The notes beneath the pieces were generated by a model. The model made no database searches and was not told the origin of the DNA. It saw only the letters and a list, made by a program, of their open reading frames with translations. This document shows positions 35,036-43,664 of a DNA stretch of 64,000 nucleotides, one piece after another (position 1 is the first letter of the stretch; each line of letters opens with the position of its first letter). This stretch comes from an uncultured Alphaproteobacteria bacterium. GTDB taxonomy: Bacteria; Pseudomonadota; Alphaproteobacteria; Rs-D84. Made by a program: the position numbers and the translations under genes. The stretch spans positions 32,776 through 96,775 of the forward strand of contig CAMORN010000003.1 in NCBI GenBank assembly GCA_946623825.1. Direction: 5' to 3'.

Positions 35036-35950
35036 TTAAAGCGACCAAAAATCTTTTATTAAATCTTTTAATTCTTTTTCATCTGTAATTTGATTGACTT
35101 TGATTCTGAATTGGGCAGAATTTTGCATGCCCGCAGAATACCACGCAGCATGTTTTCTGAACATTGGAATACCAGATTTTGCACCATAATAATCAATGAT
35201 TAAATTTAAATGTTGCATTGCGATTTCACCGATATTTTTTGGTTTTTCACAATTACCACAAATAACGCCTAAAATCCATGGTTGTCCCAACAACCCGCGA
35301 CCAATCATCGCACCATCATACCCCAATTTTTCGACCCGTTCTATATCAGCCAATGTTTTTATATCGCCATTTGCAATTATTGGCAATTCAATGTTTGCCG
35401 GTTTTTCTGGTAATATCGATGAACCGGTATAGCCTTGGGCACGGGTACGACCATGTAATGCAACAAAAGATGCCCCCGCTTCATGTGCAATATGAACTAA
35501 ATCTTGCCAATCTTTATGTGCTTCGTCCCAACCCAATCTTGTTTTAATTGACACTGGTATATTTACAGATTTAACGCATTGTTCTATTATTTTTCCTGCT
35601 AATACATGGTCTTTCATTAAAAAAGCCCCTGCACCAGAACGGGTTGCCACCTTTGGTACAGGACAACCCATATTTATATCTATCCATTTTGCGCCCGCAT
35701 CTTGTAATATTTTAGCGGCTTCACCCATTAAATTTGCGTCTGCACCAAAAATTTGAGCACCAATATTTCCTTCGTCCCCATATTCATCAAAATTGCGAAT
35801 ACAATTTTTGTGTTGGCCGACCAACGAATGACAAGATATCATTTCAGTCAACAAACATACATCAGGGGCGAATTGTCTTATAATTCGTCTGAACGGTTTA
35901 TCTGTAATCCCAGCAAGGGGTGCAGCAAAAATTTGATTATTCATAAACAT
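35036..35950 (-). CDS. dus: tRNA-dihydrouridine synthase
   Basis: This flavin enzyme reduces uridines in tRNA. The FMN-barrel motifs NIGAQIFG, DINMGCPVPKV with the catalytic Cys, KTRLGWD, HGRTRAQGY and IANGDI are present, followed by the helical tRNA-binding domain. The sequence is closest to DusB-type enzymes, but I cannot assign A, B or C with certainty. Length is 304 aa. The ATG at 35950 lies 7 nt after TATTAT on the minus strand, so the mRNA should be leaderless. The divergent ftsB start is 19 bp away. Confidence 0.92.
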   Translation of the reverse strand: MFMNNQIFAAPLAGITDKPFRRIIRQFAPDVCLLTEMISCHSLVGQHKNCIRNFDEYGDEGNIGAQIFGADANLMGEAAKILQDAGAKWIDINMGCPVPKVATRSGAGAFLMKDHVLAGKIIEQCVKSVNIPVSIKTRLGWDEAHKDWQDLVHIAHEAGASFVALHGRTRAQGYTGSSILPEKPANIELPIIANGDIKTLADIERVEKLGYDGAMIGRGLLGQPWILGVICGNCEKPKNIGEIAMQHLNLIIDYYGAKSGIPMFRKHAAWYSAGMQNSAQFRIKVNQITDEKELKDLIKDFWSL

Positions 35951-35986
35951 TTATGATATAATATAACGCATGAAGGAAAAAATCAA
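35933..35986. promoter_or_regulatory. Overlapping divergent leaderless promoters dus / ftsB
   Basis: For ftsB (+): TTGATT 35933-35938, 18 bp, TATAAT 35957-35962, ATG at 35970. For dus (-): TTGATT 35981-35986, 17 bp, TATTAT 35958-35963, ATG at 35950. The -10 boxes overlap almost completely and each -35 lies inside the other gene. Confidence 0.6.
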
Positions 35987-36302
35987 AAATTTATTTGCAT
36001 TTATGAAAAGCGCATGGACAACCAGTTCACGCGGAAAATTCGGTATTGTAATGGTATTGGTTGCATTGGGTTTCTTTGTCCAAATATTTATGGGAAACCA
36101 AAACATTCAACATTATGCAATCAGCATTGGTAAATTAAACCACGACCGCAAGGAATTGGCTGTTTTACAGAAAGATTTAAAACAAATTCAGCATCACATT
36201 TATTTATTACAGCGACCAAATCCAGATTCCGATTATATCGAAGAATTAGGGTTGAAGACATTAAATCTTGGCAACCCTGAATTCAAAGAATTAAAATATT
36301 AA
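35970..36302 (+). CDS. ftsB: FtsB/DivIC-like septum initiator protein
   Basis: The 110-aa protein has a short basic cytoplasmic N-terminus, one membrane helix (about residues 25-42), then a periplasmic coiled coil and a C-terminal ELGL motif. This is the FtsB/DivIC layout; FtsB joins FtsL and FtsQ in the divisome. In many alphaproteobacteria ftsB lies between eno and pdhA, which is not the case here. Assignment rests on architecture, so the gene name is probable. Confidence 0.75.
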   Translation: MKEKIKNLFAFMKSAWTTSSRGKFGIVMVLVALGFFVQIFMGNQNIQHYAISIGKLNHDRKELAVLQKDLKQIQHHIYLLQRPNPDSDYIEELGLKTLNLGNPEFKELKY

Positions 36303-36304
36303 AA

Positions 36305-36784
36305 TTAATTCAGATAAATAATCATACCGTTTAAATAAAACGCGAACATTAACCATAAAACATATGGTACAACCAACCAAAATGCAGGTTTTGATATTCT
36401 GTAAAACGCACGTGCCATAAATATTGCGATTATAATTAATGCGGTCAAAGTGATTATCGCCATTTCTGGCATTTGTGCACCAAAAAACACAAACGACCAC
36501 AACGCATTAAAAGCAATATTTAAACCAAATAAAGTATATGCGGTGGTTCTGTCATGGCGATTCGTTTTTTCGTGTTTTTGCATAATCAAAAACAATGCCA
36601 AACCGACCAAGAAATATAATACCGTCCATGCTGCACTGAAAACCCAACCCGCCGGTGTTAATATTGAATTATTCAGCGTATTGTACCAAATATTGTCCCC
36701 ACCCGATATAGGCGCGACTAAAATCCCCAGAATCCCAGGCAAAAAAGACAACACCATTGCAAATATAAATTTAATAAAAGTCAT
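36305..36784 (-). CDS. tspO: TspO/MBR family protein
   Basis: A five-helix membrane protein (159 aa) with the Trp-rich signatures of the TspO family: PAGWVFSAAWTVLYFLVG, NALWSFVFF and PYVLWLMFAFYLN. TspO binds porphyrins and cholesterol-like ligands and is linked to tetrapyrrole and stress control in alphaproteobacteria. It is convergent with ftsB, with only 2 bp between the stops. Confidence 0.93.
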   Translation of the reverse strand: MTFIKFIFAMVLSFLPGILGILVAPISGGDNIWYNTLNNSILTPAGWVFSAAWTVLYFLVGLALFLIMQKHEKTNRHDRTTAYTLFGLNIAFNALWSFVFFGAQMPEMAIITLTALIIIAIFMARAFYRISKPAFWLVVPYVLWLMFAFYLNGMIIYLN

Positions 36785-36874
36785 TTTTTCTCCTTTTTTC
36801 TTTTACATAAAAAATTATAACAATTATTGAAAAAACAACCTATTGGAAAGATTTCTTAGATTTTGACTAAAAAA

Positions 36875-36954
36875 TGTGATATAATACACAACGAAAGAAT
36901 CGTGGCATGCGGTTATTTCACTTGTCTAAAAAAACCACCGTGACGGTGGTTTTT
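36875..36954 (+). ncRNA. Candidate small RNA between tspO and comM
   Basis: A perfect extended -10 (TGATATAAT, TATAAT at 36880-36885) would start a transcript at about 36892. It ends at the terminator 36934-36950 with a T-run to 36957, giving an RNA of about 65 nt. No ORF with a ribosome-binding site lies in it. The same hairpin in the other direction terminates comM. Confidence 0.5.
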
Positions 36955-36957
36955 TTA
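36930..36957. terminator. Bidirectional terminator of comM and the candidate sRNA
   Basis: ACCACCG-TGA-CGGTGGT (36934-36950) is flanked by A- and T-runs. Confidence 0.8.
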
Positions 36958-38481
36958 ATGTTTTACACCATATTTGCCACGATTTATCGGACGGTAAGAT
37001 AATGCTTCTGCGATATCAGACATAATAATATTGTCGTCGCCACGCAAATCTGCAATTGTTCGCGCAATGCGCTTAATACGATTATAACCACGCGCGGACA
37101 GTCCCATCTTTTCCGCCGCAGTATTCAAGAACGCGGTCAATTCATCATTTAACACAACATATTTATCCATATCGCCACCGTCCAACAATGCGTTCACATA
37201 GCCTTGACGCTTTAATTGGCGTTCGCGGGCAGCGACCACGCGTTCACGAACAGTTGCACTGGATTCAGACGGCGTATCAGATAATTTTGTCATTTCCCAT
37301 GGATTCACCGCATCAACATCAACATGCAAATCGATTCGGTCCAATAATGGTCCCGATATTTTATTTTGATATGCCTCGGCACAACGCGGTGCCTTGGAAC
37401 AAGATAATGCCGCATTTCCCAAATGCCCACATGGACATGGATTCATTGCTGCTATCAATTGAAAATGTGCCGGATACACAGAATTTCTTTTTGCACGCGA
37501 AATAACTATTTTTCCAGATTCCATTGGCTGACGCAAAATTTCAAGTGTTGCACGATTGAATTCTGGCAATTCGTCCAAAAATAAAACCCCATTATGTGCC
37601 AAAGATATTTCCCCTGGTTTTGCATCACTGCCCCCACCCGCCAAAGCAACCGGACTGGCGGTGTGATGAACACTGCGAAATGGTCTTTGTTTAATCAAAG
37701 ATTTATCTTCCAATTTACCCGCGATTGAATAAACGATAGATGTTTCCAAAACTTCATTTGCAGTCATTTCAGGCATAATTGTAGGCAATCTGGACGCCAA
37801 CATTGTTTTCCCAGATCCCGGTGGCCCAACCATCAACATTGCGTGTCCGCCCGCCGCCGCTATTTCCAAGGCGCGTTTTGCGGCTTCTTGACCGTGAACT
37901 TCTGATAAATCACCGATTTTAGAATCGTTTTCAGATTCAACATTTATCATTGCCGGCATTGGCAAAATCTGTTTCCCGTGAAAATGATTTATCAAATCCA
38001 GCGCATGTGCCGGTGCCAATATATTTGTTTGACCCGCCCAACGCGCTTCTGAACCCTGAGATGCCGGACATATTATACCCAAACCATTATTGTTTGCCCA
38101 AACACTGGCCGCCAATACACCGTTTGTTCGAACAACCGCACCATCCAAACCAATTTCACCAATGATAAGGTATTTTTCCAATTCGTTTTCAGGCAATATG
38201 CCCATTGCACATAAAATTCCACACAAAATTGGCAAATCAAAATGTGAACCTGTCTTTTCAATATCCGCTGGTGATAAATTAACAGTCAACCGTTTTGCAG
38301 GTAATGACAAATTCAATGCAGATAACGCATTTCTGATTCTTTCTGCAGATTCTTTGACCGCCCTGTCCGCCAAACCGATTATATTAAATTCAGGTTTTGC
38401 AAAACCATTAGACAATTGAATTTGGACATCTATCTTGGTCGCGTCCATTCCATTGAAAATAATTGAATTTAAATTTATCAT
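36955..38481 (-). CDS. comM: ComM/YifB-type Mg-chelatase AAA+ helicase
   Basis: The N-terminal ChlI-like (Lon-protease-fold) domain, a Mg-chelatase AAA+ core with Walker A (GPPGSGKTMLA), Walker B (FLDELPEF) and the C-terminal Mg_chelatase_C domain are present, with a CPCGHLG...CSKAPRC Cys insertion. ComM is a hexameric helicase for branch migration in natural transformation; in non-competent species the role is unclear. Length (508 aa) is normal. The ATG is 6 nt after TAATAT of a TTGAAA-17-TAATAT promoter (38488-38516, minus), so the mRNA should be leaderless. Confidence 0.94.
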   Translation of the reverse strand: MINLNSIIFNGMDATKIDVQIQLSNGFAKPEFNIIGLADRAVKESAERIRNALSALNLSLPAKRLTVNLSPADIEKTGSHFDLPILCGILCAMGILPENELEKYLIIGEIGLDGAVVRTNGVLAASVWANNNGLGIICPASQGSEARWAGQTNILAPAHALDLINHFHGKQILPMPAMINVESENDSKIGDLSEVHGQEAAKRALEIAAAGGHAMLMVGPPGSGKTMLASRLPTIMPEMTANEVLETSIVYSIAGKLEDKSLIKQRPFRSVHHTASPVALAGGGSDAKPGEISLAHNGVLFLDELPEFNRATLEILRQPMESGKIVISRAKRNSVYPAHFQLIAAMNPCPCGHLGNAALSCSKAPRCAEAYQNKISGPLLDRIDLHVDVDAVNPWEMTKLSDTPSESSATVRERVVAARERQLKRQGYVNALLDGGDMDKYVVLNDELTAFLNTAAEKMGLSARGYNRIKRIARTIADLRGDDNIIMSDIAEALSYRPINRGKYGVKH

Positions 38482-38487
38482 ATTCGC

Positions 38488-38516
38488 ATATTAAAACTTG
38501 CACAGATTGTTTTCAA
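38488..38516 (-). promoter_or_regulatory. Leaderless promoter of comM
   Basis: On the minus strand TTGAAA (38511-38516), 17 bp, TAATAT (38488-38493), 6 nt, ATG at 38481. Confidence 0.55.
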
Positions 38517-38557
38517 GGGTTAAAATGAACACCGAAATAAAAAAAAGGATATATACA

Positions 38558-39442
38558 ATGCCGGCTAAAAATCGTAATGTTGCACGCGAATGGTTTGATA
38601 CTATATTTTACGGTGGTTTAATTGCTATTATTTTCCGCAGTTTCTTATTGGAACCATTTAATATACCATCGGGTTCTATGATTCCATCATTACATGTTGG
38701 CGACCATATATTTGTACAAAAATGGTCCTATGGTTATTCAAGATATTCTTTCCCATTTGGTTCTTGGAATATGTGGGACGGACGCTTTTTCGCAGGCAAC
38801 GAACCAAAAACTGGCGATATTATTGTTTTCAGAAAACCTAATGATAATGTCGAATATGTAAAAAGATTAATTGGTCAACCGGGTGATACTATCAAAATGA
38901 CAGATGGGCGGTTGTATATAAATGGCAAATTGGTTGAAAGAAAAGATGCAAAACCATATATAATTGCTAATTTACCAAAATCTTTGCGCAGTGTCGGTTA
39001 TTACAAAGAAAATATGTCTATCAAGGGAAATAAAATATGGATAGACAATGAACCTGCGCCATTTAATTACACAATTGAATATAAACCTGATTATATTTGC
39101 AACGCAAACAAATACGAATGCGGTGTTTTTGAAGCAACCGAATATACTGAAATTTTACCAAATGGTGTTGAACATAAAATTATAGAAATGGCTGATAATG
39201 CACCATTGGATAATACACCTGAATTCAAGGTTCCTGAAAAACACTTCTTTTTCATGGGCGATAACCGCGACAATTCCGCAGACAGCAGAACATCTGCCGT
39301 ATCTTATGTTTCACGCGATAATGTGTTGGGTAATGTGTGGTTTATATGGTATTCACATAATTATTATTCCAATATGTTAGCTGTGTGGAATTGGGGCAAC
39401 AAAATGCGCTGGGACAGATTCGGAAAAAGGAAGAAACAATAA
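38558..39442 (+). CDS. lepB: Signal peptidase I
   Basis: LepB cleaves Sec and Tat signal peptides at the outer face of the inner membrane. One membrane helix (about 14-34) precedes the catalytic Ser (PSGSMIPSL) and the catalytic Lys (VEYVKRLIGQPGD); the box E motif GDNRDNSADSR is intact. I chose ATG 38558, preceded by AAAAAGGA; an in-frame ATG at 38525 with AAGGG is a real alternative adding 11 residues. It overlaps rnc (TAATG), and rnc and secG follow. The many secreted proteins in this window are its likely substrates. Confidence 0.94.
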   Translation: MPAKNRNVAREWFDTIFYGGLIAIIFRSFLLEPFNIPSGSMIPSLHVGDHIFVQKWSYGYSRYSFPFGSWNMWDGRFFAGNEPKTGDIIVFRKPNDNVEYVKRLIGQPGDTIKMTDGRLYINGKLVERKDAKPYIIANLPKSLRSVGYYKENMSIKGNKIWIDNEPAPFNYTIEYKPDYICNANKYECGVFEATEYTEILPNGVEHKIIEMADNAPLDNTPEFKVPEKHFFFMGDNRDNSADSRTSAVSYVSRDNVLGNVWFIWYSHNYYSNMLAVWNWGNKMRWDRFGKRKKQ

Positions 39443-40071
39443 TGAAATTAAATTATGAATTTCAAGATAAAAAATTGCTTGAACTGGCTTTGACTCAAAG
39501 CGGTGTAAATTCTGCAAAAAACAACGAAAGGCTCGAATTTATCGGCGATAGAGTGTTGGGTTTATCTGTGGCAGAATTGCTTTATAAAATGTACCCAAAT
39601 GATGCCGAAGGTGGTCTGGCACGCAGACACGCAACATTGGTTTCAACTGAAACGCTTGCAATGGTTGCAAAACAGCTTGAAATAGAAAAACATTTGCATC
39701 ACGGTCATATGACGGGTGGCAAAATAAATCATATTCTGGCCAATGCAATGGAAGCGATATTGGGCGCAATATTCCTTGAATCTGGATTCGATGTTGCAAA
39801 AAATGTTATATGTGAAATATGGACTGAATTGGCACGCGCAGAAATCATCGCACCAAAAGACGCGAAAACAGCCCTGCAAGAATTTGTTCAAAAAAATGAT
39901 AATGGCGCTTTGCCAGAATATATTTATCATGAACCAACGGGCGCATCACACAACCCTGTATTCACAGCGACTGTAAAAGCAATGGGACACGAAGCAACAG
40001 GAACCGGTTCTTCTAAAAAAGAAGCCAGTATCGATGCCGCAGATAAATTATTAAAAGTCCTTGCATTTTAG
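39442..40071 (+). CDS. rnc: Ribonuclease III
   Basis: RNase III cleaves double-stranded RNA in rRNA and mRNA processing. The signature ERLEFIGDRVLGL, the second catalytic Glu region (NAMEAILGAIFLESG) and the C-terminal dsRNA-binding domain (TALQEFVQ, SKKEASIDAADKLL) are present. At 209 aa it is slightly short. The ATG overlaps the lepB stop. The lepB-rnc order is widespread in proteobacteria. Confidence 0.96.
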   Translation: MKLNYEFQDKKLLELALTQSGVNSAKNNERLEFIGDRVLGLSVAELLYKMYPNDAEGGLARRHATLVSTETLAMVAKQLEIEKHLHHGHMTGGKINHILANAMEAILGAIFLESGFDVAKNVICEIWTELARAEIIAPKDAKTALQEFVQKNDNGALPEYIYHEPTGASHNPVFTATVKAMGHEATGTGSSKKEASIDAADKLLKVLAF

Positions 40072-40124
40072 GGGTCGTGTTATTAAAATTCAAAAAAATT
40101 AACAATAAAAAAGGAAATAAAAAT

Positions 40125-40469
40125 ATGTTCTCTATCTTACTTGTATTGCTTGTAATCGTAGCCGTTTTAATGACTTGTTTAATTTTGTTACAAAAATCAG
40201 AGGGCTCTGGTATGTCTGGTTCTGCCGCTGCATCTATGTTTGGTGGTATATTGACTGGGTCTGCTGCTGGTAATTTATTAACAAAAATGACAGCATGGTT
40301 GGCAACAATATTTTTTATCTTGTGTGCCCTGCTTTCATTGGTTGTTGCAAAAACAAATGTTTCAAATTCTGCACAATCTGAATTGCGCACCGAATTGGAA
40401 AGCAACGAAATCGTCAGCGAACCAATACCTGCACAATCTGAACCTGTGCCGGCAAAAGTTTCAGAATAA
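40125..40469 (+). CDS. secG: Preprotein translocase subunit SecG
   Basis: Two membrane helices (about 2-20 and 53-73) flank the SecG motif LLQKSEGSGMSGSAAASMFGG, followed by a Glu/Ser/Pro-rich tail. SecG is the small accessory subunit of SecYEG. I chose ATG 40125, after AAAAAAGGAAAT; an upstream TTG start would add a Lys/Asn-rich stretch. It follows rnc by 53 nt and ends at a terminator. Confidence 0.93.
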   Translation: MFSILLVLLVIVAVLMTCLILLQKSEGSGMSGSAAASMFGGILTGSAAGNLLTKMTAWLATIFFILCALLSLVVAKTNVSNSAQSELRTELESNEIVSEPIPAQSEPVPAKVSE

Positions 40470-40472
40470 ATT

Positions 40473-40554
40473 AAAAAAAACACCCACATTACTGTGGGTG
40501 TTTTTTCAGGAAAAAGAAAGGAAACCACTTCCTTATGTCATGTATTATATCACA
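40473..40554 (-). ncRNA. Candidate small RNA antisense-side of the secG terminator
   Basis: On the minus strand an extended -10 (TGTGATATAAT, TATAAT at 40544-40549) with TTGGAA 17 bp upstream (40567-40572) faces left. The transcript, starting at about 40537, would contain the hairpin AAGGAA-GTGGT-TTCCTT, a U/C-rich stretch (TCTTTTTCCTG) and the terminator CACCCACA/TGTGGGTG (40481-40500) with a T-run, about 65 nt in all. This is the usual order of an Hfq-type sRNA. No ORF is present. Confidence 0.45.
40477..40506. terminator. Bidirectional terminator after secG
   Basis: CACCCACA (40481-40488) pairs with TGTGGGTG (40493-40500), with A- and T-runs on both sides. Confidence 0.85.
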
Positions 40555-40589
40555 AAAACATCCGGTTTCCAAACAAATAAATTTTATAA

Positions 40590-40620
40590 AAAAACACCCA
40601 CGATTGTGGGTGTTTTTTTT
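40590..40620. terminator. Terminator of the 89-aa membrane protein
   Basis: CACCCAC (40595-40601) pairs with GTGGGTG (40606-40612), flanked by A- and T-runs. Confidence 0.85.
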
Positions 40621-40627
40621 CATTTTT

Positions 40628-40897
40628 TTATTTTCTAGACTTTTTTGCTGATTTTTTAGCAGGTGCTTTCTTAGCAACTGGTTTTGCAACAACTGTTTTA
40701 CCAGAATACATTTGTTTATATTCTTGATATAACCCTGTTGCAGCAACATACATAATCAATGCAAAAAATGCGGTCAATGCACCAGCAATCAAATCACCTT
40801 CTGTGAAATAGATAAATAAAATGAACGCAGCTATGAACATAACTGTCAAATCCATTTTCTTTGCTAATACTTTGCCCAATTTATTGAAGAATTCCAT
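40628..40897 (-). CDS. Small membrane protein with Lys/Ala tail (89 aa)
   Basis: Two hydrophobic segments (about 15-32 and 36-55) are followed by a cytoplasmic tail rich in Lys, Ala and Pro (KKAPAKKSAKKS). AAAGGAGAG precedes the ATG. It is convergent with secG and has its own terminator. No family was recognised; the basic tail could contact nucleic acid or phospholipid. Confidence 0.75.
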   Translation of the reverse strand: MEFFNKLGKVLAKKMDLTVMFIAAFILFIYFTEGDLIAGALTAFFALIMYVAATGLYQEYKQMYSGKTVVAKPVAKKAPAKKSAKKSRK

Positions 40898-40961
40898 TAT
40901 TCTCTCCTTTTTTGGATATTCATTATAATTATATCATAAAAAAACAGACTTTAAACAAAAA

Positions 40962-40987
40962 AATACTGAGATTTTTCACTCAGTATT
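40962..40987 (-). terminator. Terminator of the 256-aa beta-helix protein
   Basis: AATACTGAG (40962-40970) pairs with CTCAGTATT (40979-40987); on the minus strand a T-run follows. Confidence 0.75.
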
Positions 40988-41018
40988 TTTTCAGAGCAAC
41001 AAAATCATTTTCATGATT

Positions 41019-41789
41019 TTATAACATCACTTGGCCACCAATTCTGGCAGTGCTTGGTATTGGACCAAATGAAGATTCGCGATTTACATAGATATTTCCA
41101 CGAACTGTGAAAGAACCACAGAAATTTAATTTATGAACATTACGAATAAACAAATGTCCATTTATTTGTGCATCACATGGTAATGTATATTTACGCATAT
41201 TTTGTATGAATAAATTTCCATCTACATTTACACCATTTGATAAAACTGGGGAATCTGGATAAACATCAACAATAACATCACCAGATAAATTTTGTTTTGG
41301 TAATTCTTTTGCAGGCAAAGACGCAACCGACACAACCACAGGTTTTTTTACACCAACAACTTTGATTTTAGGTGTGATTCCTGTTTCTGGGTCTGCACGC
41401 AAAGGCAATGTTGTATTCACTTTGCGTTGAACAACTTTTCTATTATCTTTTTCTGCAACAGCTTTTTTAACACCAGATTTTTGTGCAACAACAACATTAT
41501 TTTTGACAGCGTTTCTTGCACATCTGTCGCAACGAACAAAATCAGCAATCAAAGATGAAAACAATACGATAATCGCAACCAACAAAGTTAAATTTATCAT
41601 TCCTACGATATCAATGTTTTTCAACCAATTCCAAACGGCACGACATACGCGACATAACAAATTCCACAACCATTTAATTGCACGAATTGGCCATGTTAAA
41701 ATTTTCTTACATGTATTTTTCAAATTTTGTTTGCGAGCATTTTTTGTAGCAGCTTTCATTTTAACAGCTTTGTTTGTTTTTTTATTCAT
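41019..41789 (-). CDS. Membrane-anchored protein with bactofilin-like beta-helix C-terminus (256 aa)
   Basis: A very basic, Trp-rich cytoplasmic N-terminus (1-60) leads to one membrane helix (about 64-84) and a CDRC pair. A linker follows, and the C-terminal 70 residues have regular short beta-strands (NVDGNLFIQNM, QINGHLFIRNV, TVRGNIYVNRE) like a bactofilin or other polymer-forming beta-helix. It may be an extracytoplasmic relative of the bactofilin at 13.7 kb. Its promoter (41822-41849) carries the spacer palindrome. Family assignment is tentative. Confidence 0.7.
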   Translation of the reverse strand: MNKKTNKAVKMKAATKNARKQNLKNTCKKILTWPIRAIKWLWNLLCRVCRAVWNWLKNIDIVGMINLTLLVAIIVLFSSLIADFVRCDRCARNAVKNNVVVAQKSGVKKAVAEKDNRKVVQRKVNTTLPLRADPETGITPKIKVVGVKKPVVVSVASLPAKELPKQNLSGDVIVDVYPDSPVLSNGVNVDGNLFIQNMRKYTLPCDAQINGHLFIRNVHKLNFCGSFTVRGNIYVNRESSFGPIPSTARIGGQVML

Positions 41790-41821
41790 TGCTTCACCCT
41801 TTTTTTGTTTTTTGTACTTAT

Positions 41822-41849
41822 ATTATAGACAATTATTTTTATTTGTCAA
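41822..41849 (-). promoter_or_regulatory. Palindrome-bearing promoter of the 256-aa protein
   Basis: On the minus strand TTGACA (41844-41849), 16 bp, TATAAT (41822-41827). The palindrome GACAA...TTGTC spans 41828-41847. Confidence 0.6.
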
Positions 41850-41854
41850 GTGTA

Positions 41855-42709
41855 TTATAAAACTTTTTGTCCAAATTTTTTCATAATATCACGTGGCAAA
41901 GAATCTTTCTTAAATGTCGCCAAAACACGTCTCATATCTTCTGGGTGTGAATCAAGATGCCCTTCTAATATTGCCTTGGCTGTACTAAGAACATATGGAT
42001 CTGTATCAAAATCCATATCACCAGACATTAAAATATCAAAATACACACGTGATTCAGATGACATATGAGAAACAATTTCCGGTGCAACACTCATCATTCT
42101 GATTAACGTTTCTTTTTTTATATTGTTTCGTTTTGCTTGTTTTTCTATTTCAAGCATCACAGCAATATCATCGCGCGACTTTCTGTTTTTAGACAAAGCG
42201 TCTAATAACCACGCAGCCAAAATAAAAGCTTCTATTGCCAACAAACTAATATGTCTTTTCCAACGATTGTTTACACCATTATTTGTTGTTTTACTGATTT
42301 GTGTTTCATCATGGAAATATGGAACATAAGTTTTGATTTGTGTTTCACCATGGAAATATGGAACATAAGCTTCTTTTATTGCATCTTTTGTTTTTGTACC
42401 AGCGCATTGAAAAACCATTTTATTATTTTCATCAGATTCAACATAAAAATCAGAAACGATTCTATCAAAACAACCGACAACCCAATTTATTGCTAACACC
42501 AACCCAAAAACAGCGACAACATCGCCAAGCCCGATATCAGACGCAAATTTTTTCAACAATTTTTTATATCTGACCTCTTCTGGTGCCAAACCAGCATACA
42601 TTTTTGCTTCTTTTTCCGCTTCTTCTTTTTTATCAGCAGCAATTTTCATCATTAAAAATTGTCTTCTTTCGTCGTCTAATGTTCCTGGAAATCTTCTTTT
42701 TTGTACCAT
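41855..42709 (-). CDS. Membrane protein with 13-residue tandem repeat (284 aa)
   Basis: A charged N-terminal region precedes a hydrophobic segment (about 62-80). Two copies of a 13-residue repeat follow (YVPYFHGETQIKT and YVPYFHDETQISK, encoded by a 39-bp tandem repeat at about 42264-42370), then a second hydrophobic segment (about 150-167) and a helical C-terminal domain. It starts 2 nt after the 309-aa gene and is co-transcribed with it. The family is not recognised. Confidence 0.75.
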   Translation of the reverse strand: MVQKRRFPGTLDDERRQFLMMKIAADKKEEAEKEAKMYAGLAPEEVRYKKLLKKFASDIGLGDVVAVFGLVLAINWVVGCFDRIVSDFYVESDENNKMVFQCAGTKTKDAIKEAYVPYFHGETQIKTYVPYFHDETQISKTTNNGVNNRWKRHISLLAIEAFILAAWLLDALSKNRKSRDDIAVMLEIEKQAKRNNIKKETLIRMMSVAPEIVSHMSSESRVYFDILMSGDMDFDTDPYVLSTAKAILEGHLDSHPEDMRRVLATFKKDSLPRDIMKKFGQKVL

Positions 42710-42711
42710 TT

Positions 42712-43641
42712 CTATCTGACCTTTCTTAATTCTTTTATTTCGTTTTTGACACTGTCCAAAACATTTACTGTATTGGTATATTTTTCATTATAACTTGCTA
42801 CATCTGATTCAATATCATTATGTGTTTTAACCGACAAAGCGATTTGCATTATATTTTTATATAATTGTTCATCCAACAATTGTTTGTTTTGATCAAAGAT
42901 AATGAATTTATTCATATAATCATTTATCAAAACATTTAAAATCTTGTCTTGATTGATATTATCAACTGTGTTCAGTTTACCGCCAAACGACAACACAAGT
43001 GTCTTTTTATCTTTGTTTTTCTGAGATTTGCTGGTTTTAACATATTGTCTGAAATCGTTTTTTAAGAATTCAGAAAATCCATACAGCGTGCCCCCCATAT
43101 TATCTAAAACAGAATTTTCATATTGAATTTGTTTATAGTTTGAAATTTTATCTTTGTTTTCTTCCAATACTAACAACCAATCTGATACGCCAACCGGGGT
43201 CCACGCGACATGATTTTTTTTACCGAATGTATCAATTTCTGTAAAAAAATATTTTCCGTTTTCTCTGCAAAATCTTTTACCAATTTTAGCAAGTTTCTTT
43301 TCAAAATTTTGTTGTGCAACAGAATAATTTTTATCCATACTTATATACAATTTTCTGGACAACAAATACAAAGAATCCATATCATCATATGTTTTGTATG
43401 AATTTTTAAATATTTCTTGCTGTTCAACGGAATAATTTCTTTTGTCTTTGTATTCTCTGGCAACATCATTCAAAGAATCACGTTCCAAATTCAATTTATT
43501 CAAAGTAATTGTTGTTGATGTTTTTGGTTTTTCTGGCGTCTGTCGTTGTTTGTTTTCATGCATAATATGTGAAAAAGCAAATATCAACCCACCAACCAAA
43601 ATGGTTGTACCAACAATATCAAAACTTTTATTATTTTGCAT
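42712..43641 (-). CDS. Single-span membrane protein of unknown function (309 aa)
   Basis: One N-terminal hydrophobic segment (about 9-26) anchors a mostly helical, Lys/Asn/Asp-rich soluble domain with few Cys. It is the first gene of a two-gene unit with the 284-aa protein; its promoter (43665-43692) has the consensus TTGACA and the spacer palindrome. No family or catalytic motif was recognised. Confidence 0.75.
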   Translation of the reverse strand: MQNNKSFDIVGTTILVGGLIFAFSHIMHENKQRQTPEKPKTSTTITLNKLNLERDSLNDVAREYKDKRNYSVEQQEIFKNSYKTYDDMDSLYLLSRKLYISMDKNYSVAQQNFEKKLAKIGKRFCRENGKYFFTEIDTFGKKNHVAWTPVGVSDWLLVLEENKDKISNYKQIQYENSVLDNMGGTLYGFSEFLKNDFRQYVKTSKSQKNKDKKTLVLSFGGKLNTVDNINQDKILNVLINDYMNKFIIFDQNKQLLDEQLYKNIMQIALSVKTHNDIESDVASYNEKYTNTVNVLDSVKNEIKELRKVR

Positions 43642-43664
43642 AAAATTCCTTTTTTACACACTAA

